This document shows positions 18,385 through 28,200 of a stretch of DNA of 64,000 bases, piece after piece (within the stretch, counting starts at the first letter, position 1; the number at the start of each line of letters is the position of its first letter). The position numbers and the translations under genes are program-made. Origin of the DNA: Desemzia sp. RIT 804 (lineage in GTDB: Bacteria > Bacillota > Bacilli > Lactobacillales > Carnobacteriaceae). The stretch spans positions 124,001 through 188,000 of the forward strand of contig NZ_JAFEMV010000002.1 of NCBI RefSeq assembly GCF_016892605.1, given 5' to 3'. The notes under the pieces are model-generated. The model ran no database searches. It was not told where the DNA came from and saw only the letters and a list, made by a program, of their open reading frames with translations.

Positions 18385-19355
18385 TTTTTACCCTCCTCTT
18401 TTATAGTCGATTTGCGTCCAAAGAGGTGGAGTAACCCTGAAATCGTAAATTCTTTATTTCCCAGCAATCCTGAGGGTTTAAAAATCATAATGACGATCAA
18501 TGCTAGTGCGTAAATAATCATTCGCAATGAGCCGAATGGTTGCAAGAACACATTTAAAATTCCTAAAACAATAGCTGCAATAATCGATCCAGTCACACTA
18601 CCAATACCACCAAATACAACAATGATCAAAATATCAATGGATTTGTTAAAGGTAAAATCTCCTGGTCGAATAACGCTGAAATAAGAAGCATGTAAAGCTC
18701 CGCCAACAGCGGCTGTTGCCGCTCCTAAAACAAAAGCAATCGTTTTGTATTTAGTGGTGTTGATTCCCATCGATTCAGCTGCGATCTCATCTTCACGAAT
18801 TGCGATCGTAGCACGTCCAGGACTGCTTCGAGTATAATTAACAACAATTAAAACAGTTAAAACTGCGAATACATATACTAAAGGCCATTTAGCCAGATAA
18901 GGAATTCCACTCAATCCAGCCGCACCATTTGTTACATTTTGCATATTTACGATCGTGATTCGAATGATCTCTGCCACTCCAAGTGTCGCGATTGCTAAGT
19001 AATCTCCCTTTAACCGCAACGTTGGGACACCAACTATCAAGGCAACAATACTAGTTAAAATGATTCCTCCTATGATCCCTAGGAATAACCCTCCATAATG
19101 AGGAAAATACTTAGATATTATTCCAGCAGTGTAAGCTCCGATCGCCATAAATCCAGCATGGCCTAACGAAAATTGTCCTGAAAAACCGATAATCAGATTT
19201 AACCCAACTGCTAAAATGACATTGATTAAAATAGTCACCAAGGTGATTTCATAGTACGCACTGATTAGTCCGGTTGAAACAGCTAATTGCAAAATCAAAA
19301 AGGTAGCAATCGCTAAAATCAGCCAGCCGATATTTGTTTTATTCACTAATTTCAT
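18381..19355 (-). CDS. livM: Branched-chain amino acid ABC transporter permease LivM
   Basis: A 324-residue permease with about nine predicted helices and the family segment NLIIGFSGQFSLGHAGFMAI near the N-terminus. The cytoplasmic coupling segment SSPGRATIAIREDEIAAESM and GGIGSVTGSI follow. The soluble C-terminal tail is rich in Lys and Glu. It sits 8 nt after livH and overlaps livG, as expected of a tightly coupled operon. Confidence 0.96.
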   Translation of the reverse strand: MKLVNKTNIGWLILAIATFLILQLAVSTGLISAYYEITLVTILINVILAVGLNLIIGFSGQFSLGHAGFMAIGAYTAGIISKYFPHYGGLFLGIIGGIILTSIVALIVGVPTLRLKGDYLAIATLGVAEIIRITIVNMQNVTNGAAGLSGIPYLAKWPLVYVFAVLTVLIVVNYTRSSPGRATIAIREDEIAAESMGINTTKYKTIAFVLGAATAAVGGALHASYFSVIRPGDFTFNKSIDILIIVVFGGIGSVTGSIIAAIVLGILNVFLQPFGSLRMIIYALALIVIMIFKPSGLLGNKEFTISGLLHLFGRKSTIKEEGKK

Positions 19356-19363
19356 TTTGCCAC

Positions 19364-20242
19364 CTACACTTTCTCTTTAACATGTTTCCCTAAGATACCC
19401 GCAGGACGGATGATTAAAATCAAAATCAGAATCCCATAGACAACAGCATCCCGGATCATTGAATTTCCATATGCACTGACCATCGTTTCAATGATTCCAA
19501 TCGTCAATCCGCCAATCATCGCTCCAGGTATGATTCCGATTCCACCAAGCACAGCTGCTACGAAAGCTTTTAGTCCTGGTGCTACTCCCATCATTGGATC
19601 AATGGTATTGTAATATAATCCGACCAAAACCCCTGCAGCTCCTGCTAAAGAAGAACCTAAGAAAAAAGTAAATGAAATCGTGTTGTCTACGTTAATTCCC
19701 ATTAATTGAGCTGCTGAAGCATCTGTACTTACTGCTCGCATCGCTTTTCCCATTTTTGTTTTTTGGACGATAAACTGCAATAAAATCATTAATATAAAAG
19801 TAGTCCCAAAGATCATCAATTGAATCTGACTAACTTTAATTCCTCCGACACTGTAGAGCTTGTTCTCCAATACTTGAGGAAATGCTCGAACTCCTGCGCC
19901 GTAAAAATACAGCATTCCATTTTGCAATAAATAAGAAACTCCAATAGCTGTAATCAATACGGCTATACGAGTAGCGTTCCGAAGTGGTTTATAGGCAATC
20001 CGCTCAATCAACACTCCTAATAGTGCACTTAAAGCCATTGCTGTTACAAGAGCTGGGAAGAATCCCATTCCGAATGAGTTGATCATCGTGTAGCCGACAA
20101 ACGCTCCCACCATATAAATATCACCGTGAGCAAAATTAATCAATTTAATAATTCCATAAACCATCGTGTACCCTAAAGCAATCAGCGCATAAATACTTCC
20201 TAGCGATAAGCCATTTATCATTTGTTGAATAAATGTATCCAT
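19364..20242 (-). CDS. livH: Branched-chain amino acid ABC transporter permease LivH
   Basis: A 292-residue permease partner of LivM. The N-terminal GLSLGSIYALIALGYTMVYG and LINFAHGDIYMVGA are characteristic, the coupling loop reads MGKAMRAVSTDASAAQLMGI, and the C-terminal part has GGIGIIPGAMIGG. The 93-bp gap to livJ contains a hairpin that may lower expression of the membrane and ATPase genes compared with the binding protein. Confidence 0.96.
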   Translation of the reverse strand: MDTFIQQMINGLSLGSIYALIALGYTMVYGIIKLINFAHGDIYMVGAFVGYTMINSFGMGFFPALVTAMALSALLGVLIERIAYKPLRNATRIAVLITAIGVSYLLQNGMLYFYGAGVRAFPQVLENKLYSVGGIKVSQIQLMIFGTTFILMILLQFIVQKTKMGKAMRAVSTDASAAQLMGINVDNTISFTFFLGSSLAGAAGVLVGLYYNTIDPMMGVAPGLKAFVAAVLGGIGIIPGAMIGGLTIGIIETMVSAYGNSMIRDAVVYGILILILIIRPAGILGKHVKEKV

Positions 20243-20283
20243 ACGACACCTCTCTTTACATCTGTAGTTTTAGTGATAAAAAA

Positions 20284-20317
20284 GGAAAAGTGCAAAGCTT
20301 ATTACGTGGCTTCGCAC
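20284..20317 (-). terminator. Intra-operon attenuating hairpin between livJ and livH
   Basis: On the minus strand GTGCGAAGC pairs with GCTTTGCAC (one G-T pair), and the stem is followed by TTTTCCTTTTTT. Such partial terminators commonly let more binding protein than permease be made. Confidence 0.7.
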
Positions 20318-20335
20318 CTTTCACATGTAAATTTT

Positions 20336-21484
20336 TTATGGTTGAATCTCTTGAGTGCTAGCTTCTTTTCCTTCTTGCACTTCAATAATCAGAGTTGATT
20401 TGATAGGATTGTGGTTTTCATCAATTGAGAATGTCCCTGTAACTCCATCAAAATCTGTGATGCTCTCTAAAGCAGCAGTAACAGCTTCTGGTGTAGCTTC
20501 TCCACCATCTTCCAATGCTTGGGCTACCAAGTAAACCGCGTCATATGCCAAAGCAGAGAAAGCGTCTGGTGCTGTATCGTATTCTGCTGTGTAATTGTCA
20601 ATGAAAGTTTGGACTTGCTCGTCTTCATTTTCCAGTGAGAAATGTGCAGAATAGTAAACGTCAGTTACGTTTTCGATTCCAGCTAAGTCTAGTAAAGCTT
20701 GATTACTAAAACCGTCTCCACCTAAAATAGGTTGTTCGATACCCATTTCACGAGCTTGTTTCAAGATTAATCCAGCTTGTTCATAGTAGGCTGGCAAATA
20801 GATGACATCAAAATCTTGATTTTGGATCTTTGTTAAGATCGCACTAAAGTCTGTATCATCTTGTGTGAAGTATTCTTCAGCAACGATCTCGCCTTCATAA
20901 GTGTTTTTAAATGCATCCGTCAAACCTACTGCATAATCACTTGAACTATCTCCAATGATCACTGCTTTTTCTGATTGCAAGTGTTCCGTTGCAAAATTGG
21001 CTAACGCAACACCTTGGAAGGAATCTTGGAATGATGTACGGAAGACAAATGGTTGCACTTCTCCTGATTCAGTAACTGTTAAATTGTCAGCTGTTCCAGA
21101 AGGCGTGATCAAAGGAACTTCAGCTCTTGTGATCGGTTGAGTAGCTGCTTGAACCGCACCTGATGTGGCTGGACCTACGATCGCTACTACTCCATCTTCT
21201 GTAGCTAATCTTGTAGCGATACTAGTCGCTTCAGTGTTGTCTGATTTAGTATCGTACTCTACTATTTCAAGCTGTTTTCCTAAAACACCGCCAGCTTCGT
21301 TGATTTCTTTTACAGCTAATTTTACTCCGTTTGATTCTGCTGAACCGTAAGCAGACACAGGACCTGTTTTTTCAAACATTGCTCCTAATTTAATGGTGTC
21401 TCCATCTGCTGTACTGCCCCCAGCACCACAAGCTGTTGCGAATACAGACAAAGCTGCAAGTCCTAACAATAATTTCTTCTTCAT
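20336..21484 (-). CDS. livJ: Branched-chain amino acid ABC transporter substrate-binding lipoprotein
   Basis: A 382-residue type I periplasmic-binding-fold protein anchored by lipid. The signal peptide ends in lipobox FATAC (about Cys19), followed by GAGGSTADGD. Family features are KLGAMFEKTGPVSAYG, VAIVGPATSGAV, LITPSGTAD, YFTQDDTDFSAILTKI and AYDAVYLVAQAL. It binds Leu/Ile/Val outside the cell and delivers them to LivHM. It is the first gene of the operon, with GGAGGAG before its ATG and a CodY-box promoter about 100 nt upstream. Confidence 0.96.
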   Translation of the reverse strand: MKKKLLLGLAALSVFATACGAGGSTADGDTIKLGAMFEKTGPVSAYGSAESNGVKLAVKEINEAGGVLGKQLEIVEYDTKSDNTEATSIATRLATEDGVVAIVGPATSGAVQAATQPITRAEVPLITPSGTADNLTVTESGEVQPFVFRTSFQDSFQGVALANFATEHLQSEKAVIIGDSSSDYAVGLTDAFKNTYEGEIVAEEYFTQDDTDFSAILTKIQNQDFDVIYLPAYYEQAGLILKQAREMGIEQPILGGDGFSNQALLDLAGIENVTDVYYSAHFSLENEDEQVQTFIDNYTAEYDTAPDAFSALAYDAVYLVAQALEDGGEATPEAVTAALESITDFDGVTGTFSIDENHNPIKSTLIIEVQEGKEASTQEIQP

Positions 21485-21586
21485 CTATTAAACTCCTCCG
21501 TTTTATCCGTATTTCTACTAGTTTTCAGCTTATTTTTACTTTATTAGAAACATTAAAATTAAATAAGAAAACTGTTGATGTGTCTT

Positions 21587-21615
21587 AGTATAGAATATTC
21601 AGAATATTTAATCAA
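21587..21615 (-). promoter_or_regulatory. liv operon sigma-A promoter
   Basis: On the minus strand TTGATT (21615-21610), a 17-nt spacer and TATACT (21592-21587), about 105 nt before the livJ start. The spacer is filled by the CodY box. Confidence 0.75.
21594..21608. promoter_or_regulatory. CodY-binding box in the liv promoter
   Basis: AATATTCAGAATATT matches 13 of 15 positions of the CodY consensus AATTTTCWGAAAATT and is a perfect palindrome around its centre. Lying between -35 and -10, it would block RNA polymerase when CodY is bound. CodY binds when branched-chain amino acids and GTP are plentiful, so repression of BCAA uptake is expected. Confidence 0.8.
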
Positions 21616-21812
21616 TAGTTTTTTCATCAATATCAAAATAAATTTCACCCAGCGGAATTGAAGACGCTTACTAATCGAAAAGGCTTTTTTAAAGCCATGA
21701 AATAAGACTGTACTTGTATTGATTAGTAGTATCTGTCCTAGAATAGAAAAAGGGATTGATCGGGTACTGACATGACGAGCAGATTCTGTCTGAGAGCAAA
21801 GAAAAATCTACA
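21616..21812. other. Spacer between the liv promoter and the next terminator
   Basis: About 200 bp with no credible gene. A GGCTTTTTTAAAGCC palindrome lies between ACTAATC and GATTAGT near 21671-21728; I see no further structure and no recognisable family A or B repeat. Confidence 0.4.
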
Positions 21813-21867
21813 AAAAAGACTGACTCAAAATCGAAGAACAACACTCGCTTTTTGAGACAGTCTTTTT
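21813..21867 (-). terminator. Terminator of the lipoprotein pair
   Basis: AAAAAGACTG-CTCAAAA and TTTTTGAG-CAGTCTTTTT form a long stem. On the minus strand it ends in a T run directly after the stop codon at 21873. Confidence 0.85.
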
Positions 21868-21872
21868 AGACC

Positions 21873-22672
21873 CTATTCAATTTCAATTATCGGAATCAAT
21901 TGTGAAATGTCAGAAAGATGGTAATCTGTAATGGAAGAAGTATTAGTTAGACTAAATATCTGTCCATCCGGCGGTACAATAGTTGAGTGATAATTCACAT
22001 TGATCAAAAAGTCTTCTTCATTCACTTGATAAATAACTTGTTGTTGCTGAAAGTTCGTATTCTGATTGATTTGTAACTGTTCTTCCATCTTGTCTATGAT
22101 CTCGGCATCCATATCGTTTTCGGTCATAAACTCAATACTGTCAGCTACTGCTTTAACATTTTCTGATTTTAGACGTTCGTTGTAGGTTTCGCTCATCACA
22201 AAAGTATATTGTTTATACTCGGTTGTTTCACTAACTTCCACTTTCTCAATATCTGATACCGTCAAACTATTTTCAAAAAACACGGTAAGGTAACTAAAAT
22301 TTAGATCTGATGGTTCTGGATGCTGGAACCATTCTGATTCAGCTTCTCCGTCAAATAGGATTCTATCATACTCTTCCCCATCTATGACCGCATATTCTGA
22401 TATGACATTGATCCCTTCGTCACCACCATAAGTCTTATAGTGTAGATCGTAATCATCTTCACCATTTTTGATAAAACCGCCTTTGACTTGCTGCTTTACC
22501 TGTTCAGTGTCGTTCTCAGTAATGGTTTCGATTAAAAAAGTAGCATTTAAAATAGATTGACTGTTATGAGCAGCCGCCTGCACTTTTTCAAGCGCCTCTT
22601 CTTTTTTTCTGTGCATCCACCCAGCACTAAAATCGACACCGCTAAAAGACCTATCCCAATCCTTTTCTTCAT
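21873..22672 (-). CDS. Secreted lipoprotein (DUF6612-like) interrupted by a -1 frameshift at an A7 tract
   Basis: A lipoprotein gene in two frames. ATG at 22672, with AGGAG 9 nt upstream, encodes a textbook lipoprotein signal MKKRIGIGLLAVSILVLGGC. After TEKK this frame runs out of sense and meets a stop about 20 codons on. The long downstream frame (EEALEKVQAAAHNSQ... to the stop at 21873, about 240 residues) lacks any signal. The two join perfectly by a -1 shift at GAAAAAAAG (plus-strand T7 at 22602-22608), which reads A-AAA-AAG in the signal frame, or if the tract had eight A. The mature part resembles DUF6612-type lipoproteins, which is uncertain. Options are a sequencing or true indel, phase variation, or slippage. 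It lies 48 bp after a second lipoprotein gene. Confidence 0.75.
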
Positions 22673-22727
22673 CCCCCACAACTCCTGATTGATAATTTGC
22701 AAATTCAACATTCTTTTATGCGAGTAA

Positions 22728-23870
22728 CTATTCTTCTACCGGTTGATATTCTTGTGTTTCTTCCATATTGACTTGGAAAAATTCTCCTTCTTGTTTTTCA
22801 ATGTGTCCTGTTTGATAAGGATTTCCATCTACTGTCAGATACACTTCTGTTACTCCATAATAGTTCCCTATTGTATTCACTAAACTTTCCACGATCAACA
22901 TCTCTGCTAAAGATCCAGCGTTCATCTCATCAATCAACTCCTGAGAGAAATCTACATAGACTCTGCCATCATCATTCAAATATAACGTGTTGATCTCAAC
23001 ATTTTCAGTTAAGACAGGTGTTAATCCTTCTGGAGTCTCTTTATATGCCGTTTCTATTGCATCTTTTGTACTGTCATTGGTATTCATTTGAAGTGTTTTA
23101 TCTATATATTCGACTTGCTCAGACTCAAAGTTAGGATAATAGAAACGTATGGTTTGTTCAAATGGTGTTTCGGTAATGGATTGAATTTCTGTAGTGACTT
23201 CAAACCCTTCATCATCTGTATCTGTATAGATACTTTTTACTAAGCCGATTTCAGGTGCATAATAATCCACTACTACAGCCAATCCATTGTCCCATTCCGT
23301 CGTTACTTCCAACGTTTCATATTCCGCTAGTTCGGTTGTCACAGGTACTTCCAATCCAGTTATCGTTTTAGTACGACCATCTGGTATTTCCCAATTGGTC
23401 CCGATCTCAAATGGACCTTGAAGCAGTATTTCGATAGTTTCATTGGATTTCTCTAATAAGTTCTCGCGATAATACGTTTCTCCTTCGTGATAAAGAATAA
23501 CCAATTGGTCATCTTGTAAAGCAACTACCTCAGCAACTTCAGTCCCGCCATTATTGCGAGAATATTGCTTCCGGTTTTCGTTTGAATAAACAGTATGCTC
23601 CCAAAATCCAGCATATTCAATTCCTTCACCAGTATATTCATAATAGAGATTATCAGTATTAGGGAAGAAATCTTCTATCGTATAAATTGATTCTACTGGC
23701 TCCTGTGAGCTAGATTCAACTTCACTACTACTACTTTCTTCTGATGAAGAAACTTGCGAGCTTTCACTTGCACTCGATTCAAGCGGCTCTTCTGACTGTG
23801 TTCCACAAGCCGTTAACCCTAAAATGACTAGCAATATCAGCTTCGTACCAATTGACTGAACCCGTTTCAT
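22728..23870 (-). CDS. GerMN-domain lipoprotein
   Basis: A 380-residue surface lipoprotein. Signal peptide with lipobox LTAC (about Cys22), a Ser/Glu-rich linker (about 25-60), a central domain of unknown type, then a C-terminal GerMN (sporulation/germination) domain from about residue 245 (TIRFYYPNFESEQVEYIDKT ... DDGRVYVDFSQELIDEM ... VTEVYLTVDG). GerMN occurs in B. subtilis GerM but also in many non-sporulating Firmicutes, where its role is unclear, perhaps binding cell-wall material. AGGAGGAG precedes the ATG. It is probably in an operon with the frameshifted lipoprotein gene downstream. Confidence 0.85.
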   Translation of the reverse strand: MKRVQSIGTKLILLVILGLTACGTQSEEPLESSASESSQVSSSEESSSSEVESSSQEPVESIYTIEDFFPNTDNLYYEYTGEGIEYAGFWEHTVYSNENRKQYSRNNGGTEVAEVVALQDDQLVILYHEGETYYRENLLEKSNETIEILLQGPFEIGTNWEIPDGRTKTITGLEVPVTTELAEYETLEVTTEWDNGLAVVVDYYAPEIGLVKSIYTDTDDEGFEVTTEIQSITETPFEQTIRFYYPNFESEQVEYIDKTLQMNTNDSTKDAIETAYKETPEGLTPVLTENVEINTLYLNDDGRVYVDFSQELIDEMNAGSLAEMLIVESLVNTIGNYYGVTEVYLTVDGNPYQTGHIEKQEGEFFQVNMEETQEYQPVEE

Positions 23871-23937
23871 AAAAACTCCTCCTTTTTATAGATCCCTTTC
23901 TTGTCTCCATTATACCTAAATCATACACTGACAGCAC

Positions 23938-24930
23938 TTAAACACTATTTTTTTGAGTAAATAATTCATTGCGGTACTCATCAAAAAAGTCTTTTTTGAT
24001 TTGAATGAACCGCTCAAAATCATTAAGCAATTGAAATAGTATGGCTCTTTTTTCAAATTCTTCTCTCGTTTGCGGCAAATCACTTTTTCTAAAATAGTGT
24101 ATCAACTCATCGATCTCTTCTAGTAAGTTGGTTCCAGGATTGTATTCATGCAATGTTTCGGCTGTTAAATAATACATTCCAGCCAGTTTTTTACTTTGCA
24201 GCAGCGGGATAGAGATTTGTTCCAAATTGTATTGCATTTGTTCTAGGATTTTGGCTTGTGTTTTGCGCATCTCAAAGTAGCGGATACTGTAGTAAGATTG
24301 ATTGATAAAGCGATTATCAGCTTCATCATGAGCCAGTCGCATACCTTCTTCCAACAATTGATTCAATGTTCTCAGTTCAGCATCAGAAACATCTGTTTGA
24401 ATGCCATTTTGTAAACATTCATCGATCTGGTATAAGATTTTTTGCATTTGCTCTTCTACTTTGTTTCGAATTTCAGTGATTTTGTCTTCTTTAGAGGGCA
24501 TATATAAATTGACTAGCAATGCCATTCCAGCCCCGATCAACATCAGCAATAGTTCATTTAACAACAAATCCCATGAAGTACTTTCAGCAACCAATAAATG
24601 AGTAACCAATACCGAGCATGGCGGAATACCAGATTGTACATTTAATTTATACGCACTGGGGACATATAAGAGTAAATACAATCCAAAGACAAGCGTTGAA
24701 AAACCTAATAATTGGAAAAGCACAGTAGCTATTCCTAATGCTAAAAGTGTGGATATGACCCTTTGAACAGCGATTTCAAAAGAAGTTTTCCGTGTATCCA
24801 GTACGCTTAATATCGCTATGATCCCAGCAGATATACTAGAATCCAGTTGAAAAAAATCAGCTATAAAAATAGCGACTACCGTTGAAAGAGCTATTTTTAA
24901 AGTACGTAAACTAAGAGACAATGCAGTCAC
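23938..24930 (-). CDS. Aromatic acid exporter (ArAE/DUF939)-like membrane protein
   Basis: A 330-residue protein with an N-terminal membrane domain of about five to six helices (residues 1-150, including STVVAIFIADFFQL and GIIAILSVLDTRKTS) and a long helical cytoplasmic C-terminal half (about 155-330). This layout is typical of the ArAE_1 / DUF939 C family in Firmicutes; the substrate is unknown. The start is GTG 24930 or, better placed behind AAAGGA, TTG 24921. An AT-rich palindrome AATAACGTTAT lies about 35 bp upstream. It is separate from the lipoproteins and ABC genes on both sides. Confidence 0.8.
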   Translation of the reverse strand: MTALSLSLRTLKIALSTVVAIFIADFFQLDSSISAGIIAILSVLDTRKTSFEIAVQRVISTLLALGIATVLFQLLGFSTLVFGLYLLLYVPSAYKLNVQSGIPPCSVLVTHLLVAESTSWDLLLNELLLMLIGAGMALLVNLYMPSKEDKITEIRNKVEEQMQKILYQIDECLQNGIQTDVSDAELRTLNQLLEEGMRLAHDEADNRFINQSYYSIRYFEMRKTQAKILEQMQYNLEQISIPLLQSKKLAGMYYLTAETLHEYNPGTNLLEEIDELIHYFRKSDLPQTREEFEKRAILFQLLNDFERFIQIKKDFFDEYRNELFTQKNSV

Positions 24931-25240
24931 TTCCTTTTCTATAGGTTAAAGGTAACTTATTTTGAGAAAATAACGTTATCTATAAATCATTTTCATTATA
25001 CCAGATGATCCAATTGATGAGCAGTATGTAAAAAGGGATGGTACACTATTTGACATTGGAGAATGAAAACTCAGGATATCTATTTTATCTCATTTTATTT
25101 GGATTATTCATAGCTTGATGAGTTTGTGTTCTAGACTTGTGGTGATGAAGAATACGATTTGAACATCAAGAGGAAAATGCTGGTGATGAAGAACCAAAAA
25201 AGCAGTCACTCATAAATCAAGTGACTGCTTTTTGAAAAAA
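24931..25240. other. 310-bp gene-free stretch
   Basis: It holds the putative promoter region of the ArAE-like gene, including the AATAACGTTAT palindrome near 24970, and the ABC permease terminator at 25196-25233. The middle has no recognisable feature. Confidence 0.45.
25196..25233 (-). terminator. Terminator of the FtsX-type ABC operon
   Basis: AAAAAGCAGTCACT pairs perfectly with AGTGACTGCTTTTT around a 9-nt loop. On the minus strand the T run follows directly after the permease stop at 25241. Confidence 0.85.
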
Positions 25241-28200
25241 CTATTCTACTGTTTTTAAAGCTTCCAGCATATCAACATTTTTTAATTTGACGTGCATGAA
25301 GATCATGACAATGGTAGAGAATAAAATGGTTAATAAAGCAGAATAAATATAACTGGATAGTGCAACAACTGGGCTGAACATCATAATATCTAATTCTGCA
25401 GTTTCTAATACAAAACCATGTAACAACAATCCAAGTAATAACCCAACAGCTGTTCCCATCAAGGTCAAAAGGAAATTTTCACGATATACATACATCGTAA
25501 CTTCTTTATCATAAAATCCAAGAACTTTGATCGTGGATAATTCTCGAATGCGTTCAGATACATTAATATTGGTTAAATTGTACAATACGACAAATGCCAG
25601 TAAGGCAGCTGACACAACTAACACGATCGTTACCACAACTAAACTTTCCAAAGTATCTTTGAAAGCTTCACTGATGAAGCTGGTAAAGGTTACACCCACT
25701 ACTGCATCTAATTGAGTCAATTGCTGACCAAACCCATTTTCCCAATTCTCAGATTCATCAAAATTCAATAAATGAGTATTGGCTTCAGGAACTTCCCCTA
25801 CTACTGATTCATAATAGTCTGGTGAAAGGTAGACAAAATGCTGTAAGTAATTTTCAGTTATGTGATCAACTGTCACACTGATTTCTTGGTTATCTGCATC
25901 TTCTAGTGTCAATGTATCGCCTGCTTGTAAATCAAACAAATCGGCTAATTTTTCACTGACAACTGCTCCAGCATTTGTTAACGTGTACTCTTCGTCTGAA
26001 GTACGATCTGTTAAGGAAACAAATTCATCTAAATTATCAGTTGTTTCTGGAACAAAAAGCGTTACGTCTTGAGGATTGACGCCGTCTACTTCAGCATTGT
26101 AAATTTCTTGATACACTTTTAATCCTGATTCTAATTCAGATGTATTTTCAATCAATTGTGTGTATTCATCTTTTTCATAATCCGTTGCTCCAGTATTCAA
26201 AGCAACGATCGATTCATACTGGTTTATTTTTCCATATTGTAATGTACCAACATCTGAAATTGAATCTGATAATCCAAATCCTGTTAGTAATAAGGCTGTA
26301 CATCCGGAAATTCCAGCAACTGTCATCAGCATTCTGCGCTTATAGCGGAAAATATTACGCGCCGTAATCTTTTGTGTAAATGTAAATCTGTTCCAAATAA
26401 ATGGAATCCGTTCTAATAAAATCCGTTTTCCTACTTTTGGTGCTTTAGGACGCATCAAATTAGCAGCATTACTTTTTAAAGAGACACGGACAGCTACTAA
26501 AGCTGTCAATCCAGTACAAAGGAAAGCTATAATCAACGAGACGATAACATCTTCCAAGTAATAGCCGATTTGAACGGAGCTTAAATTGTACAAAGAACCG
26601 TATGCATTAATGATCACAGTTGGGAATAAATGGAACCCAAGTAACAGACCTATCACTGCACCTGTTAAACTGGCTAAAGTAGCATACACTAAAAATTTCT
26701 TTGAAATATCCCAATTTGTGTAACCTAAAGCTTTTAGAGTTCCTATTTGCGTACGTTGCTCATCTACCATTCTAGTCATGGTAGTCAATGAAACTAGAGC
26801 TGCAATAAGGAAGAAAAATACTGGGAAAATCTCTGCAATAGAGGCGATTCGCTCTGCATTATCCTTGAATTCAGCATATCCCGGATTCGTATTTCGATCC
26901 AACACATAGTATTCAGGTAATGTAACGTCATCTAATTCAGCTTTTGCTTTATCTAATTCTCGTTGGCCTTTAGCCAGTTCAGCTTCAGCTTCTACGATTT
27001 CAGCTTCAGCTTCCGTTTTTTCTGATTGGAATTTTTCTACCGCATCTTGGTATTCAGCCTCACCTTGTCCTAATTCGGCTTCAGCTTGTTGCAATTCTAT
27101 CTCGCCATTTTCTTTTTGTTGGTTCAACTCATTTTGAGCTTCTTCTAGAGCAGCTCTCCCAACAGCTATTTGTCCTTCAGCTGCTTCAAGTTCTGCTCTT
27201 TGTTGATCGATTTGTTCCTGACCTGCGTTCAACTCAGCTTCATAATTATCAAGCTGTTGACGAATTGAAAGCAGCCGCGTTTCTGCCGTGTTTAAGACTT
27301 CTACTGTATTAGTAGGTGGGATGACCCCATCATAGTAGTTAGTCATTAATTCTCCCAGCTCTACTTCTATTGTGTTCAGCTGTTCGCTCACTTGTACTTG
27401 TTGGTCTAAAGGAACGTTCATGCCTGGGATTTGAATCACAGAACGAGCCATTTCGATCCAAGCTTGAATACTTATTGCAGCTTCTTCTGTTTCATCAATG
27501 GATGATACATTAGCTTCTACTTCATTAATCGCTGAAAGAACGGATTGAACGGGAACTGTACCTTCCAAATAACCGTTTATCACCCCGCTTATCTCGGGAT
27601 TGATTGCTTGAGCTCCATTCACTAAAGCGTTTTGGTTCTCAGCAGAAATGGTTTCATTTGGAATAGTGACCGTTTCACGAGCACTTTGAAGAGCTGCTGT
27701 ACCATTAACAATCTGTGTCTCCCCAGATATTCTTTCTTGTTCTAAAGCGGCTTTAGAATTATTTAATTCTTCTTGTGCCGTATCTAACGCTGCTTTTCCA
27801 TTCACTATTTCAATACGACTATTTTCTAACTCTTGAGTATTTTGATCGATCGTCGCTTGACCATTGGCGATTTCGGTTTCAAATGTTTCGACACCGTTAT
27901 TGTACTCTTGCCATCCTTGGTCTAATTCCGCACGAGCGTTAGCCAGTTGTGTCTCAGCATCTGCTAAAACTTGTTTTCCTTCTTCTATTTCAGCACGTCC
28001 ATCATCGAGTTCAGCCTGGCCTTTATCTATTTCATCTTGAATGCGTTGTTGAATTTCTTCTCTTCGTTCTTCAGGTCGCTTGCTTAAAGCCTCTTCAACA
28101 GCAGTCTGTTTGTCTTTGACCGCTGTTTCATACTCATCTGAATAAGATTGAAGATCTTCCAAACTTGAAAAAGTCAAATACGCTTCTGTGTAAATGTCTA

